This document shows positions 9,656 to 18,001 of a stretch of DNA of 64,000 nt, in pieces. Source of the DNA: Cyclobacteriaceae bacterium (lineage in GTDB: Bacteria > Bacteroidota > Bacteroidia > Cytophagales > Cyclobacteriaceae). Below the pieces are notes generated by a model. The model was not told the origin of the DNA, searched no databases, and saw only the letters and a program-made list of their open reading frames with translations. Location: positions 1 to 64,000 of the forward strand of contig JAHBUC010000007.1 of the NCBI GenBank assembly GCA_019638275.1. Reading direction: 5' to 3'. Numbering within the stretch: position 1 is the stretch's first letter; the number at the start of each line of letters is the position of its first letter. Position numbers and translations under genes: made by a program.

Positions 9656-9704
9656 ACACATAGACACATAGGGCACATAGGTTCTTTTAAGGTTTTCTAT
9701 GTGT
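9656..9704. terminator. Hairpin with CACATAG repeats after the 7260-9617 gene
   Basis: ACACATAG and CTATGTGT pair around a loop that itself repeats CACATAG. It begins about 40 bp after the permease stop, so a terminator role is plausible. CACATAG-rich pieces like this are scattered in many Bacteroidota intergenic regions. Confidence 0.35.
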
Positions 9705-9737
9705 ACCATTTGTCAATAAGAATTTATTGAAGTCCTT

Positions 9738-9859
9738 AGAAGTCATCTCAAAAATCTGTTTCAAATGTCAGCCTGAGCTTGTCGAAGGCTATTTCGAGTT
9801 ACCAAATCGGTTTCGACAAGCTCAACCTGACATTATGGGATATTTTTGAGATGACTTCT
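9738..9859. repeat. 122-bp intergenic palindrome (MITE/REP-like)
   Basis: The outer arms AGAAGTCATCTCAAAAAT and ATTTTTGAGATGACTTCT pair perfectly. Inside, TGTCAGCCTGAGCTTGTCGAA pairs imperfectly with TTCGACAAGCTCAACCTGACA. The GAGCTTGTCGAA core is a motif I know as a widespread intergenic repeat in Bacteroidota and other bacteria. It lies between convergent genes (9617 and 9862) and encodes nothing. It may be a non-autonomous mobile repeat that also serves as a terminator. Confidence 0.7.
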
Positions 9860-9861
9860 AG

Positions 9862-11517
9862 CTACTCTTTTACAGGTGGCACCAACTCATCTTTACCCGT
9901 CATCTGCCAGTGCCCTAAAGTTATGGGTATGTTGCCGATGGCATTTAACTCATCCATAAAATCTTTCAACACAAAAGGCTTGTTGACTTCCTCTTTTAGT
10001 TTGGCCACATCGGCCAATGTTTGCTCCAACAGGTATTTGCCGGTGATGTAACTTGTTCCGTAACCGGGCTGTCGTAAGTACAGGTGCTGTTCAAAAATAA
10101 GCAGATCCTTTTCGGTTTTCATCCAGCCACGTGGTGTGAATTCGCTGTGGATGGAACCTGCTTCTTCCATGGTCATTTCATTCGCATGGGCATACAATGA
10201 ACCGAGTCCGCGTGCGGCTCGTTGGGCAATCATGATGTACACGATTTCTTTTACCCGTGGATCATCGTCATACAAACCGGCTTGCATAAACATTTCTTCT
10301 ACTGCTGTGGCGGTACCTTCATTACGCGAATCAAATATGTTGTACAACAAGGGGCCTCGCCTGATTTCACTGGAATGTGGCTCCAGGTCCATGCGTGCCA
10401 ATTCGAACCAATGATAGAAATGCGAATACAGTGGCCGGGGGTCGTAATGCATGGTTATCACAAAAAAGTTTCGCTTTTCCTGCGGAACAAAGTTGCCGAG
10501 ATGAACGCGCAAGGCTGGCTCGAAGTACTCTTTAACCGTTACGATCTGATCATTTTGTAAAAACTTCATCAGGCTCTGTGCGCTTTTTTCGGCCAGTGCA
10601 TTAAAGGCTTCCGGAGAATTGGCAGCTGTTAGCGGTGGTAAATTTCTATTCCGATGTTCTTCCAATTTGAGGGAAGTCCACGCACGCGCTAACTCGCGTT
10701 TCAAAATCATGACTTCATCCTCCCATGTTAACGGAACCAGGTGAACGTTTTGCTGATACCACGTGTAATTTTCCTTTCCGATCCCAGATGGCCCGGTTTT
10801 GGAAGGGGCTTGTTGCTCCAGCCAATCTGCAAAATTGTTTGTGGAGACGACTGCAGCTTCAATAGCGCTCACCAGTTCAGCATCATCTTTAACACTTGCA
10901 CGATCAAGCAGACTTTTCAGATCATCAACTTGTGCGCGTATCGGGCGAATGCCGGCAACCCAAAGTTCGCGGGCATTACCGGTTAAGTTTTGTTTGGCTT
11001 GTTCGTTAAGTGATGGGATGACCTGTAGATCGTTTAAAAATTTCTTTTTTGCTTCTGCATCAAGCGGAAAGGAGTAGGTCCACACTTCGGTAGTAGCGTG
11101 GTGCGTGGGACCTTCGTGTGCAGGCACATCGCTGCGATGTATATACACCGAAGTATAGAAAGCCGGATCGCGCTGCCAGGGTTTTAAAACACGGTGATTA
11201 AAATCATAGCCATTCATCTCTGCCCACACCATACGCCAGTCTACCTGTTGTTCAATGGGCCATTGCGCGTAATCGATGGCAAGCAGTTGTGTTTGTAGTT
11301 TTTTAAATTCAGGCCACCGCGCCTCAAATGTTGCTGCGGTGTAATCGGGTGCGCCATCTTTCAGGGGAGGTTTCTCAAAATTTCGCCACTCGTGAAACAA
11401 CGTTACCAGGTCGTTGTAGTCAGTACTTTTCACAGCGTTTTTTTCAGGTTCAACTTTCGACTGGCAACTGATTAGTGCGATCAGAAAAAGTAAAAAGCAG
11501 GCTAATTGATTTTTCAT
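9862..11517 (-). CDS. DUF885 family lipoprotein, likely catalytically degenerate
   Basis: 551 residues. A lipobox (LIALISC) gives a lipidated Cys at residue 19. The remainder follows the all-helical DUF885 fold, related to M32/M3-like peptidases: the C-terminal third shows the family patterns [23 protein letters not shown] and [16 protein letters not shown]. The usual HExxPGHH zinc site that should precede them is not visible; that region reads [18 protein letters not shown] instead. So the family call is good, but peptidase activity is doubtful. Probably faces the periplasm. The promoter region upstream contains an 18-mer shared with 20223-20240. Confidence 0.8.
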   Translation of the reverse strand: MKNQLACFLLFLIALISCQSKVEPEKNAVKSTDYNDLVTLFHEWRNFEKPPLKDGAPDYTAATFEARWPEFKKLQTQLLAIDYAQWPIEQQVDWRMVWAEMNGYDFNHRVLKPWQRDPAFYTSVYIHRSDVPAHEGPTHHATTEVWTYSFPLDAEAKKKFLNDLQVIPSLNEQAKQNLTGNARELWVAGIRPIRAQVDDLKSLLDRASVKDDAELVSAIEAAVVSTNNFADWLEQQAPSKTGPSGIGKENYTWYQQNVHLVPLTWEDEVMILKRELARAWTSLKLEEHRNRNLPPLTAANSPEAFNALAEKSAQSLMKFLQNDQIVTVKEYFEPALRVHLGNFVPQEKRNFFVITMHYDPRPLYSHFYHWFELARMDLEPHSSEIRRGPLLYNIFDSRNEGTATAVEEMFMQAGLYDDDPRVKEIVYIMIAQRAARGLGSLYAHANEMTMEEAGSIHSEFTPRGWMKTEKDLLIFEQHLYLRQPGYGTSYITGKYLLEQTLADVAKLKEEVNKPFVLKDFMDELNAIGNIPITLGHWQMTGKDELVPPVKE

Positions 11518-11592
11518 AGGTCAGTGGTCGAATACATGCTTGGAGCATTCTTTACTCTAATATAGCAATACCTTTAGGAGTTTTGTGAGTCT

Positions 11593-11895
11593 TTACCGGT
11601 TTCTGATAAAATCGATAAAGAAGGGTATACCAAACAGAACATTCACCCCTATCAGCAACCAACACATAATGCGCAGGGCTGTAAATGCCTGTTTGAAGTA
11701 GATAATCAGAAAAGATATTTCATAGAGTACAAAAATCAGAATGAGCCCAAGGGCATACATGGCCATTAGGGCCTCACCAAGTCCGCCATGCACGGTGTCT
11801 TTAGAAGGTTGCCGGATGAAGTAGATGATGAAGGCGACATCCAGCATGACCAGTACCGTGGTACAGATCAGGGCAAATTTGTTAGACATGCCCAT
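11593..11895 (-). CDS. Small inner-membrane protein of unknown function
   Basis: 100 residues with three predicted membrane helices (about 8-28, 44-66 and 75-95). No family recognised. It starts 2 bp after the stop of the DUF202 gene (11898-12230), so the two are almost certainly one transcript and may work together in the membrane. Confidence 0.7.
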   Translation of the reverse strand: MGMSNKFALICTTVLVMLDVAFIIYFIRQPSKDTVHGGLGEALMAMYALGLILIFVLYEISFLIIYFKQAFTALRIMCWLLIGVNVLFGIPFFIDFIRNR

Positions 11896-11897
11896 GA

Positions 11898-12230
11898 TTA
11901 CTCTTCCTTTATTTTCTCGGGTGCTTCTGCATTCTTGCGATAGTAGTAATTACTTAACCTGTATTTGATTTGCAGGTAGCGGTAAATGCCAATGAGCAGC
12001 ATGATTACGCTAATACCCAGGGTAACATATCCAACCCAGCGTATCCTTTCAAAATCCCTTAATTGCAGGAAGGCTATCCCGCCAAGGATCATGTACAACG
12101 AACTGCGGATGTACGCCAATAGCGTTCGTTCATTGGCGAGTTTGGTTCGCTCCAATGCCAGGTAATCGCGGAGAATGATTTCATCTTTGTGTGTGAAGAC
12201 ATTGGTAAATAGCTTCAGTTGTCGGAACAT
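11898..12230 (-). CDS. DUF202 (YidH-type) membrane protein
   Basis: 110 residues. The conserved family signature LANERTLLAYIRSSL is present at about residues 31-45, followed by two hydrophobic helices (48-66 and 70-90) and a short charged tail. DUF202 proteins are small inner-membrane proteins of unknown role. It lies 25 bp downstream of the SLC13-family transporter and 2 bp upstream of another membrane protein, so the three likely form an operon. Confidence 0.85.
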   Translation of the reverse strand: MFRQLKLFTNVFTHKDEIILRDYLALERTKLANERTLLAYIRSSLYMILGGIAFLQLRDFERIRWVGYVTLGISVIMLLIGIYRYLQIKYRLSNYYYRKNAEAPEKIKEE

Positions 12231-12255
12231 GATTGCTTTTATTTTTAGTTACAAC

Positions 12256-14025
12256 TTACACTGGCCAGAAAAAAAGAATCAATGGAATGGCAACAGCAAT
12301 AACAAGAATAGTGAGCGGTAAACCAAGACGAAGATAGTCACTAAACTGGTATCCGCCCGGCCCCATCACCAAGGTGTTGGATTGATGCGCGATAGGCGTT
12401 AAGAACGAGGAGGAGGCGCCTACAGCAATGGCCATCAAGAAAGGATCAATGGATGCGTTTAGTCCATGCGCCACGCCAATCGCAATGGGAGCCATCAACA
12501 CTACAGTAGCGGCATTGTTGATGATTCCTGAGAGCAGCATGGTAACGGTTAGCAATAAACCTAAAATTGCCCATGCAGGTATAGCATTTGCTGCATGTAA
12601 GATATGCTCGGCAAGAATGGCAGCACCTCCGGAAGTTTCCAATGCTTCACCCACCGGCAGCATGGCACCCAATAAAATAATCACAGGCCAATCAATGCTG
12701 GTATACAGTTCCTTTAGGGGTAGTATGCCAAAGAGTATCATGGCACCGGCCGCGAGTGTGAAGGCAATGTGTACGGGTAATATTCCGGAAATCACCAGCG
12801 CAATGGAAACAGCAAAAACCGAAATGGATACCGCAATATTTTTTTGAAAGCCGATTCTCAGTCCTCGCTCTGCAAGTGGCAAGCAACCCATTGCCCGAAT
12901 GGATTCATCTATGGTTTGCGATCGGCCCTGAAGCATCAGTACATCACCTGCACGAAACGTAACATGGTCGAGCCGGTTGTGAATTCGTTTTTGTTTACGT
13001 GAAACGGCCAGCAGATTAACACCATACCGGCTGCGCATACGCATACCGGCCGTGGTTTGCCCGATCAAGGCACTGGTGGCCATAACAACAGCTTCCGTGA
13101 TCACCACGTTTTCTGAATCGGTTGCATCTTTCCGGAATTTCCGGTCGCCTACCAGTTTTAACCCGGTATCATCCACAAATGTTTTTAATGCATCCGTATC
13201 GCTTTCCAGGATGATGATATCACCATTCAATAATACCTCATCCACATTCGGTGCATGCATGCGCTTATTTTCCCGAACAAGTCCCAGTACCTGTATATCC
13301 GCTTTTGATTTTTTATACAGCTCACCCAGACTAATGCCATGTAATTTCGATTCGGTTACAACTTCCAGTTCTGTGATGTAGTCATCAATACGAAAAGATT
13401 CTGCTTTTGATTTTTGTCCGGATCGTTTGGGTAACAGCCGCCAGCCAATCAGCGACAAGAATAAAATACCAAGTAAAGAAAGGCCAATGCCCACTGGTGT
13501 AAAGTCAAACATGTCAAAGGGTTCACCCGAAGCTTTGGCCCGCAGGGAGGCAATGATGATGTTGGGTGGTGTACCGATTAAGGTAGTCATGCCGCCAAAA
13601 AGTGAACCGAACGCCAACGGCATGAGCAAATGCGATGGGGGATTACCACTTTTGCGCGCCAGGTTAAGCGTAACCGGCATGAGGATGGCAAGCGCGCCCA
13701 CATTGTTCATAAATGCAGAGGTAACCGCAACCAACAGGGTGAGTGCCAACAACTGTAGCGTAAGGTTACTGCCCACGCGACTGATCCATTTGCCGAGTGC
13801 ATCAATCACACCAGAATTGTCGAGGGCTTTGCCAATGATGAGCACAACCGCCACAGTAATTACAGCCGGGTGTGCAAAGCCTGAGAAAGCTTTTTCTGAA
13901 GGGATGGCACCAACCATTACTAAAACCATGAGCGCAAACAGCGCCACCAGATCATACCGAAATTTTCCCCAGATAAATAGTATCAGTACGAGAAGCAGCG
14001 TTACGAAAACGTAAATATGATCCAT
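12256..14025 (-). CDS. SLC13-family anion permease with two RCK_C (TrkA-C) domains
   Basis: 589 residues. An N-terminal half of membrane helices (1-180), two cytosolic RCK_C domains (about 205-290 and 300-380), then a second membrane half (385-589). Family signatures are seen: GGMTTLIGTPPNIIIAS near residue 145 and SSSFLTPIAHQSNTLVMGPGGY near 545, which form the two substrate-site loops of divalent-anion:sodium symporters. Likely substrates are sulfate or dicarboxylates; the sequence does not settle which. First gene of a probable three-gene operon. Confidence 0.9.
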   Translation of the reverse strand: MDHIYVFVTLLLVLILFIWGKFRYDLVALFALMVLVMVGAIPSEKAFSGFAHPAVITVAVVLIIGKALDNSGVIDALGKWISRVGSNLTLQLLALTLLVAVTSAFMNNVGALAILMPVTLNLARKSGNPPSHLLMPLAFGSLFGGMTTLIGTPPNIIIASLRAKASGEPFDMFDFTPVGIGLSLLGILFLSLIGWRLLPKRSGQKSKAESFRIDDYITELEVVTESKLHGISLGELYKKSKADIQVLGLVRENKRMHAPNVDEVLLNGDIIILESDTDALKTFVDDTGLKLVGDRKFRKDATDSENVVITEAVVMATSALIGQTTAGMRMRSRYGVNLLAVSRKQKRIHNRLDHVTFRAGDVLMLQGRSQTIDESIRAMGCLPLAERGLRIGFQKNIAVSISVFAVSIALVISGILPVHIAFTLAAGAMILFGILPLKELYTSIDWPVIILLGAMLPVGEALETSGGAAILAEHILHAANAIPAWAILGLLLTVTMLLSGIINNAATVVLMAPIAIGVAHGLNASIDPFLMAIAVGASSSFLTPIAHQSNTLVMGPGGYQFSDYLRLGLPLTILVIAVAIPLILFFWPV

Positions 14026-14108
14026 GCTGTGCGGTTGATTTCACGAATATAACCAATGCTTTTCAGGAGTCACGCTTTGTTTCTATCTTGTGTTGTAATT
14101 TCATTCCA

Positions 14109-14681
14109 ATGAAGGTCTTGTATGCCCCTGTTCTAGCACTCGTTATTGCCTGCACAACAAATTCAACGAAGCAAGCTGAAACGGAAATTTCTTTAGCCGA
14201 TACGGTGGTGATTGAACAACAGGATCAAGACCCGACAAGTTCTTCTGCAGAGATTGAAGATGATGCAGATTGTGTATGTGATGTAAGCGCCTATCTTGAC
14301 GACCCTGACGACAGCGGCACGAACATTCGCGCAACGCCTGGTGGAAAAATTATCGGGCAGTTGAAGTATGAAGAAGACTGCGGGTGCCTGACTGTACGAT
14401 TTGTGGAATCTAAAAATGGATGGATGAAATTGAGCGAAGGGGGTTGGGTATATGGCAAACTCTTTTCGGTTGATACACGCAATTATGCGTCTGGTGAAAA
14501 GGTTTATTTGAATGAATACCCTACGGATGAATCAGAAGTGGTAGCGGAGTTTGACCGCGAAAAGCATTTCAGTGTGAAAGGCTGTTGTGGCACCTGGCTG
14601 TTGGTTGAAGATGAGATGGGTAAATCGGGTTGGCTGACAGCCGATATGATTTGTGCCAATCCGCTAACGAATTGTTCGTAG
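14109..14681 (+). CDS. Lipoprotein with bacterial SH3-like domain
   Basis: 190 residues from the ATG at 14109, which gives a clean signal MKVLYAPVLALVIAC; the in-frame ATG seven codons upstream would lengthen it with polar residues. After an acidic linker, residues about 60-120 look like an SH3b domain (GTNIRATPGGKIIGQLKY, then WMKLSEGGWVYGKLF), and a second related segment follows (residues 130-180). SH3b domains in the periplasm often bind peptidoglycan peptides. Eight or so cysteines may form disulphides. Convergent with 14683, only one base apart. Confidence 0.75.
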   Translation: MKVLYAPVLALVIACTTNSTKQAETEISLADTVVIEQQDQDPTSSSAEIEDDADCVCDVSAYLDDPDDSGTNIRATPGGKIIGQLKYEEDCGCLTVRFVESKNGWMKLSEGGWVYGKLFSVDTRNYASGEKVYLNEYPTDESEVVAEFDREKHFSVKGCCGTWLLVEDEMGKSGWLTADMICANPLTNCS

Positions 14682-14682
14682 C

Positions 14683-15045
14683 TTACCGCTGGTAATAGAG
14701 GTAAATGGCATACCCGATCATGCCGCGCAGTTCCTGCTTATCCAGTTTGTGATAGGTGCTATGAAAATCTTCAGTCATCTGCTCCACGTTGAAATCCTCC
14801 ATTTCAGCATAGACTGAAGGCGTCTTTTTATAATACTTCGAGCCATCGGTTTTTGAAATTTCAGCATACAAATCGTTTTTGAATTGGCGGATGTAGTCCA
14901 CACGCTCCTGGCTGTAGGGGGTAAGTTTGTAATATTTCAAACTTTGTTTGATTTTCTTTTCTGTTTCCGATTTATCTGTAAACGAAAACTCGTAGGCGAG
15001 CTTGCCGAAGAGAATGTGGTCGTAGGATTTGGAGGTGGTGGGCAT
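14683..15045 (-). CDS. Hypothetical cytoplasmic protein
   Basis: 120 residues, no signal peptide, rich in Lys, Tyr and Glu, mostly helical by composition. No family recognised. The stop is one base from that of the convergent SH3 lipoprotein gene. The gap of 39 bp to 15085 upstream, where another minus-strand gene ends, allows co-transcription. Confidence 0.7.
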   Translation of the reverse strand: MPTTSKSYDHILFGKLAYEFSFTDKSETEKKIKQSLKYYKLTPYSQERVDYIRQFKNDLYAEISKTDGSKYYKKTPSVYAEMEDFNVEQMTEDFHSTYHKLDKQELRGMIGYAIYLYYQR

Positions 15046-15084
15046 AATTACTTTACTATGAAACCAGATTTTCTTGAGTCAGCT

Positions 15085-15507
15085 CTATTTGTTTATGATC
15101 GTTAATACGTACGCTGCTATAAAGCAAATCAATGCGAGGGTTATTCCTCTTGCAGGAATTTTAAACCAGTATCTCTTAGCCAGCCAGAAATAAAACCCCA
15201 TGGTTATAATGTTAAACAGAAAGAAAAAGTTACTGCCTTGAAGAGCGGAGAAATGTTCAACGGCTAAGTAACTATTCATTACACCAATGAAGATAGCCCC
15301 GCTGCTGTGGCTGGCATTAAATCCCATCCAGGCTTTCCACATCGTTGTTTGTTTTGTCAGCACGGGACTGGTTGCTTTCATTTCTTCAGCGAGTTCAGCT
15401 TTTCGGGGGAGGAACTTGTTGGAGAAAAATGTATAGAAAAGATGGGCTGCTCCTAACAGGCCAATGATAGCAGAACCTGAAATCCAAAGATATTTTGCGA
15501 GGGTCAT
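15085..15507 (-). CDS. Small membrane protein, LIC_13387-like
   Basis: 140 residues with four membrane helices (about 7-27, 68-88, 92-110 and 118-137). The N-terminal pattern GLLGAAHLFYTFFSNKF followed by a conserved WKAWMGFNASHSSG segment agrees with what I remember of the LIC_13387 family of bacterial membrane proteins of unknown role. The match is from memory and not checked. Confidence 0.65.
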   Translation of the reverse strand: MTLAKYLWISGSAIIGLLGAAHLFYTFFSNKFLPRKAELAEEMKATSPVLTKQTTMWKAWMGFNASHSSGAIFIGVMNSYLAVEHFSALQGSNFFFLFNIITMGFYFWLAKRYWFKIPARGITLALICFIAAYVLTIINK

Positions 15508-15593
15508 ATTACGAACGTAAAGTTTTTCAATCCGTCAAAGCTTTGATAAAGTTAACGTTGTGGATGAAAAGCACCAACAACGGCTGAGTATAG

Positions 15594-15779
15594 CTACACT
15601 ACCGATTTAATAAAGAGATATATCGATATCAGAACTGAAAAAACCCCAATGACTAATAATGAGATTCTAACCAAATATGGGTCTTTCCAATCAATTGGCT
15701 CCTCTTTTCCTAGTTTAAAAGAGATGATGCCTACCAAGAAAAGGAGTAATGCATAAAGGAGGTTTTCATTAATATCCAC
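15594..15779 (-). CDS. Very small membrane protein
   Basis: 61 residues: two hydrophobic helices (about 6-22 and 38-58) joined by a short charged loop (KLGKEEPIDWKDPYLVR). It sits 17 bp after the stop of the thioredoxin-like gene (15797), so it may share that transcript. No homologue recognised. The clean two-helix pattern supports a real gene, but its size keeps confidence low. Confidence 0.5.
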   Translation of the reverse strand: MDINENLLYALLLFLVGIISFKLGKEEPIDWKDPYLVRISLLVIGVFSVLISIYLFIKSVV

Positions 15780-15796
15780 CTGATTTTTGGGGTCTT

Positions 15797-17062
15797 TTAA
15801 AGTTTTTGAAGGAGAATTTTCTCGAGTTCTTCCGGTTTTGGGTCGAGGGATAGTATTGTTCCATCTTTATCCACCAATATCATAAGTCCTGTTCCGTTGC
15901 TGATTCCATACGTATTCCAGAGATTAAGTTTGTCATCCAGTTCAACTAAGTTCAGCCACGAGAAATTCTCTTTACTTAGTCGTTTTTTTACGGCATCGGT
16001 ATTTTTAAATTCCCGGGCAATACCTACAATTTTAAATCCTTTGTCTTTGTATTGTTCGTAAATCGGAACAACCATTCTGCTTTTTGCAATACACGGGCCA
16101 CACCAGGATCCCCAGAAGTCAATCAGGGCAACTTGATTTTGAATAACACTGGAGAGTTGAATGGAATCACCTTCAAGGCTTGGTGCCTTAAAGTCAATGT
16201 ATTGACCACCAATATGTATGGTACGAAGTCCTGCTACCTGTCTTTCAAGAAGCTTTGTGTAGATGTGCTCCGGATAGGTCTTTTGATAAAGCGGAAATAC
16301 ATTTGAAACGAGTTGGGCTACGAGTGGACTGCTCTTCATGAACATGTCTGCATCCTTCCATATAAGGTAGTAGGATGCTAATGAGACATTGGTTCTTATG
16401 TATTCATATTTTATTACATGTTCAGCTCTTGATAATGAATCATATGGATCCACAAATAAGCGCTTTGCTTTCTCGGTATAGCGAGCGTGCGTTTTCTGTA
16501 GCTCATCCATTTCCTGATAAATTAAAGCTTTGGCATCCTGGTCATTTGCTTTAGTGGCTTTGAGACGTTGCCTTAGTTCTTCATATGCTGCACTGTTGTA
16601 TTCATTCTTTTCAGTTAATTCTGTTTGTATTTTCATTAACTCGTTCATTCGTTTATCGAATAGCTGATTCGTGTATTGCTGATACGCTTTAAGCTCATCA
16701 TTCAGTTGGCCGCCTGTGATCGTATTACGTTCCCATTGATCCTTGGGATGGAGTTTGAATTCAACAATTCCGTTTGTTGGAAAAAAGGGGATGGCGATCC
16801 AGGTGCCCTGTTTGGCTTCGTCTTCAAATATCAATTCATAAGCTTCTGGCTCAGTGTATGAAAAGGTGTATTCAAATCTTCCTTTTTTGATCGGAATCTT
16901 TGTCTGATTTTCCTTGAATGAATTATATCCTTCTGAGTACCTATGGATAAGCAGAACTTTGCTGTTGCGATCAATGATTTCTCCTTTGATCGTGCATTGT
17001 TGCTGGGCAAAAGAACTTAGGGCAAATAAAAATAGAAAAGTAGACAGTGTTACGCCTTTCAT
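15797..17062 (-). CDS. Secreted TlpA-like thiol-disulfide oxidoreductase with DUF4369
   Basis: 421 residues. Signal peptide 1-19 (MKGVTLSTFLFLFALSSFAQ), DUF4369 beta domain about 22-110, a helical linker, and a C-terminal thioredoxin fold (about 285-415). The active site WCGPC stands after VALIDFWGS, and a cis-Pro equivalent is not obvious (SNGTGLMILVD at that place). Such proteins act in the periplasm of Bacteroidota in disulphide reduction or redox stress. A second paralogue lies at 40822-42285 with a different active site. Confidence 0.85.
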   Translation of the reverse strand: MKGVTLSTFLFLFALSSFAQQQCTIKGEIIDRNSKVLLIHRYSEGYNSFKENQTKIPIKKGRFEYTFSYTEPEAYELIFEDEAKQGTWIAIPFFPTNGIVEFKLHPKDQWERNTITGGQLNDELKAYQQYTNQLFDKRMNELMKIQTELTEKNEYNSAAYEELRQRLKATKANDQDAKALIYQEMDELQKTHARYTEKAKRLFVDPYDSLSRAEHVIKYEYIRTNVSLASYYLIWKDADMFMKSSPLVAQLVSNVFPLYQKTYPEHIYTKLLERQVAGLRTIHIGGQYIDFKAPSLEGDSIQLSSVIQNQVALIDFWGSWCGPCIAKSRMVVPIYEQYKDKGFKIVGIAREFKNTDAVKKRLSKENFSWLNLVELDDKLNLWNTYGISNGTGLMILVDKDGTILSLDPKPEELEKILLQKL

Positions 17063-17121
17063 TTGATTATTGGTTGCAGTTTTTTTGCATAGTGCCTTGG
17101 TATAGAAACAGCCCTTTACGG

Positions 17122-17331
17122 TCAGGGTTCTTTTTTAGTGAATAGTACTGTCTTCTCTTTAAGGGATATTTTTCCAACTTGATAGCCATAGCGGGTTAAT
17201 TCTTTTTTATAATTCAAGAATGAATGGTCTATTTCAATTCCTATGATTTTACCTATTTCATCAAAAGTCAATTTAACTTGAGACTTTCCCTTCTTTTGAA
17301 TATACTCCCACAGCGGATTGTATTTACTCAT
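17122..17331 (-). CDS. Small DUF7662-like protein
   Basis: 69 residues from the ATG at 17331 (MSKYNPLWEYIQKKGK). An upstream in-frame start would overlap the VOC gene and has no family support. The pattern SKY-P-LWEY followed by LTFDEIGKIIG and SFLNYKKELTRYGYQV resembles the DUF7662 family, small proteins often annotated near restriction or nucleic-acid functions; its role is unknown. It follows the VOC gene with a gap of 23 bp. Confidence 0.65.
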   Translation of the reverse strand: MSKYNPLWEYIQKKGKSQVKLTFDEIGKIIGIEIDHSFLNYKKELTRYGYQVGKISLKEKTVLFTKKEP

Positions 17332-17354
17332 CACCTGTTTTTTGTTGAACCTGT

Positions 17355-17750
17355 TCAGGAAAGAGAACTCGTTTGTGAGCTTACCGCCCAATAGTTACCA
17401 GCAAAATCATAGAATGAACCCCGGGTGTCAGGGTCGCCTTCCTTGTTCACAGGTTTTTCAATCACCTTACAGCCGTTCTCAATGGCGTTTTCAAAAGTTT
17501 TGAAAACGTCAGGCACATAGATATGCAGCATCGTCTTGTTGGCTTTATAATTTTCTGTACTATCGCTAATCATGAGTACGGTATCATCTAACAGCAGTTC
17601 GATATGCGCAATTTTTCCGTTTTCGTGATCGAATCTTCTTAATGTTTTGGCATCAAAAATTGCAGTCAGTAGATCCACCAATTTTTGAGCATGATCCACA
17701 ATCAGATAGGGTGAAAGCGAATTGTAATTGTCAGGTTTGTATGATTTCAT
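17355..17750 (-). CDS. VOC (glyoxalase/bleomycin resistance) family protein
   Basis: 131 residues covering two beta-alpha-beta-beta-beta modules of the vicinal oxygen chelate fold, as in PhnB-like proteins: SLSPYLIVDHAQKLVDLLTAIF at the start and GSFYDFAGNYWAVSSQ at the end, where DxxGNxW is the usual closing motif. It has the SPYLIV opening of PhnB-type glyoxalases. Substrate cannot be told. No signal peptide; cytoplasmic. Confidence 0.85.
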   Translation of the reverse strand: MKSYKPDNYNSLSPYLIVDHAQKLVDLLTAIFDAKTLRRFDHENGKIAHIELLLDDTVLMISDSTENYKANKTMLHIYVPDVFKTFENAIENGCKVIEKPVNKEGDPDTRGSFYDFAGNYWAVSSQTSSLS

Positions 17751-17767
17751 TTTCTGTCTGTTTATTT

Positions 17768-17848
17768 TTATTTATATCGGGTACTGGCAATAGCCTGTTT
17801 ATATTTTTCGTACTCCTCTCTTGTAAACCTATGGCTGCTTCTTGATCC
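17768..17848 (-). pseudogene. 3' remnant of an unidentified gene cut by cassette insertion
   Basis: Read on the minus strand right after the GTTGGATC end of site D, an open frame of 26 codons ends in TAA at 17768 and gives GSRSSHRFTREEYEKYKQ followed by AIASTRYK. The composition is that of a real protein C-terminus (regular helix, charged). No start codon exists within it, and its upstream part would lie where the palindrome now is. I infer that a cassette-type insertion removed or displaced the front of this gene. It could also be chance coding-like sequence. Confidence 0.4.
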
Positions 17849-17980
17849 AACAACGGTTTGGGTTTGTTTAGTGGCGGATAAATCCGGAGGATTTGTCCGC
17901 TACACGAATATAAATAAACTTGCTGACACTACAGGCGACTGTGTCGCCCGCCATTAAACAAACCCGGTGTTGCCGCCAGC
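17844..17980 (-). repeat. attC-like recombination site D (137 bp)
   Basis: Left arm CCAACAACGGTTTGGGTTTG, right arm CAAACCCGGTGTTGCCGCC; inner boxes TTTAGTGGCGG and CCGCCATTAAA pair. On the minus strand it begins with GGCGGCAACACCGGG 20 bp after the stop of the 18002-20158 gene and ends with GTTGGATC. The interior is of a second type, with an ATAAATCCGGAGGATTTGTCCGC hairpin-like block and a GGCGACTGTGTCGCC hairpin, shared with site E at 54.5 kb and different from A, B and F. Confidence 0.65.
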
Positions 17981-18001
17981 ACGTTAGGTCAATAGTGAAT
18001 T

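Noticed and set aside
15551-15580. Possible further attC-type site with CCAACAACGG, as in site D
   Set aside because: Only a short CGTTGTGG/CCAACAACG hairpin is present. The long arms GGGTTTG and GGCGGG are missing, and the genes nearby have normal composition.
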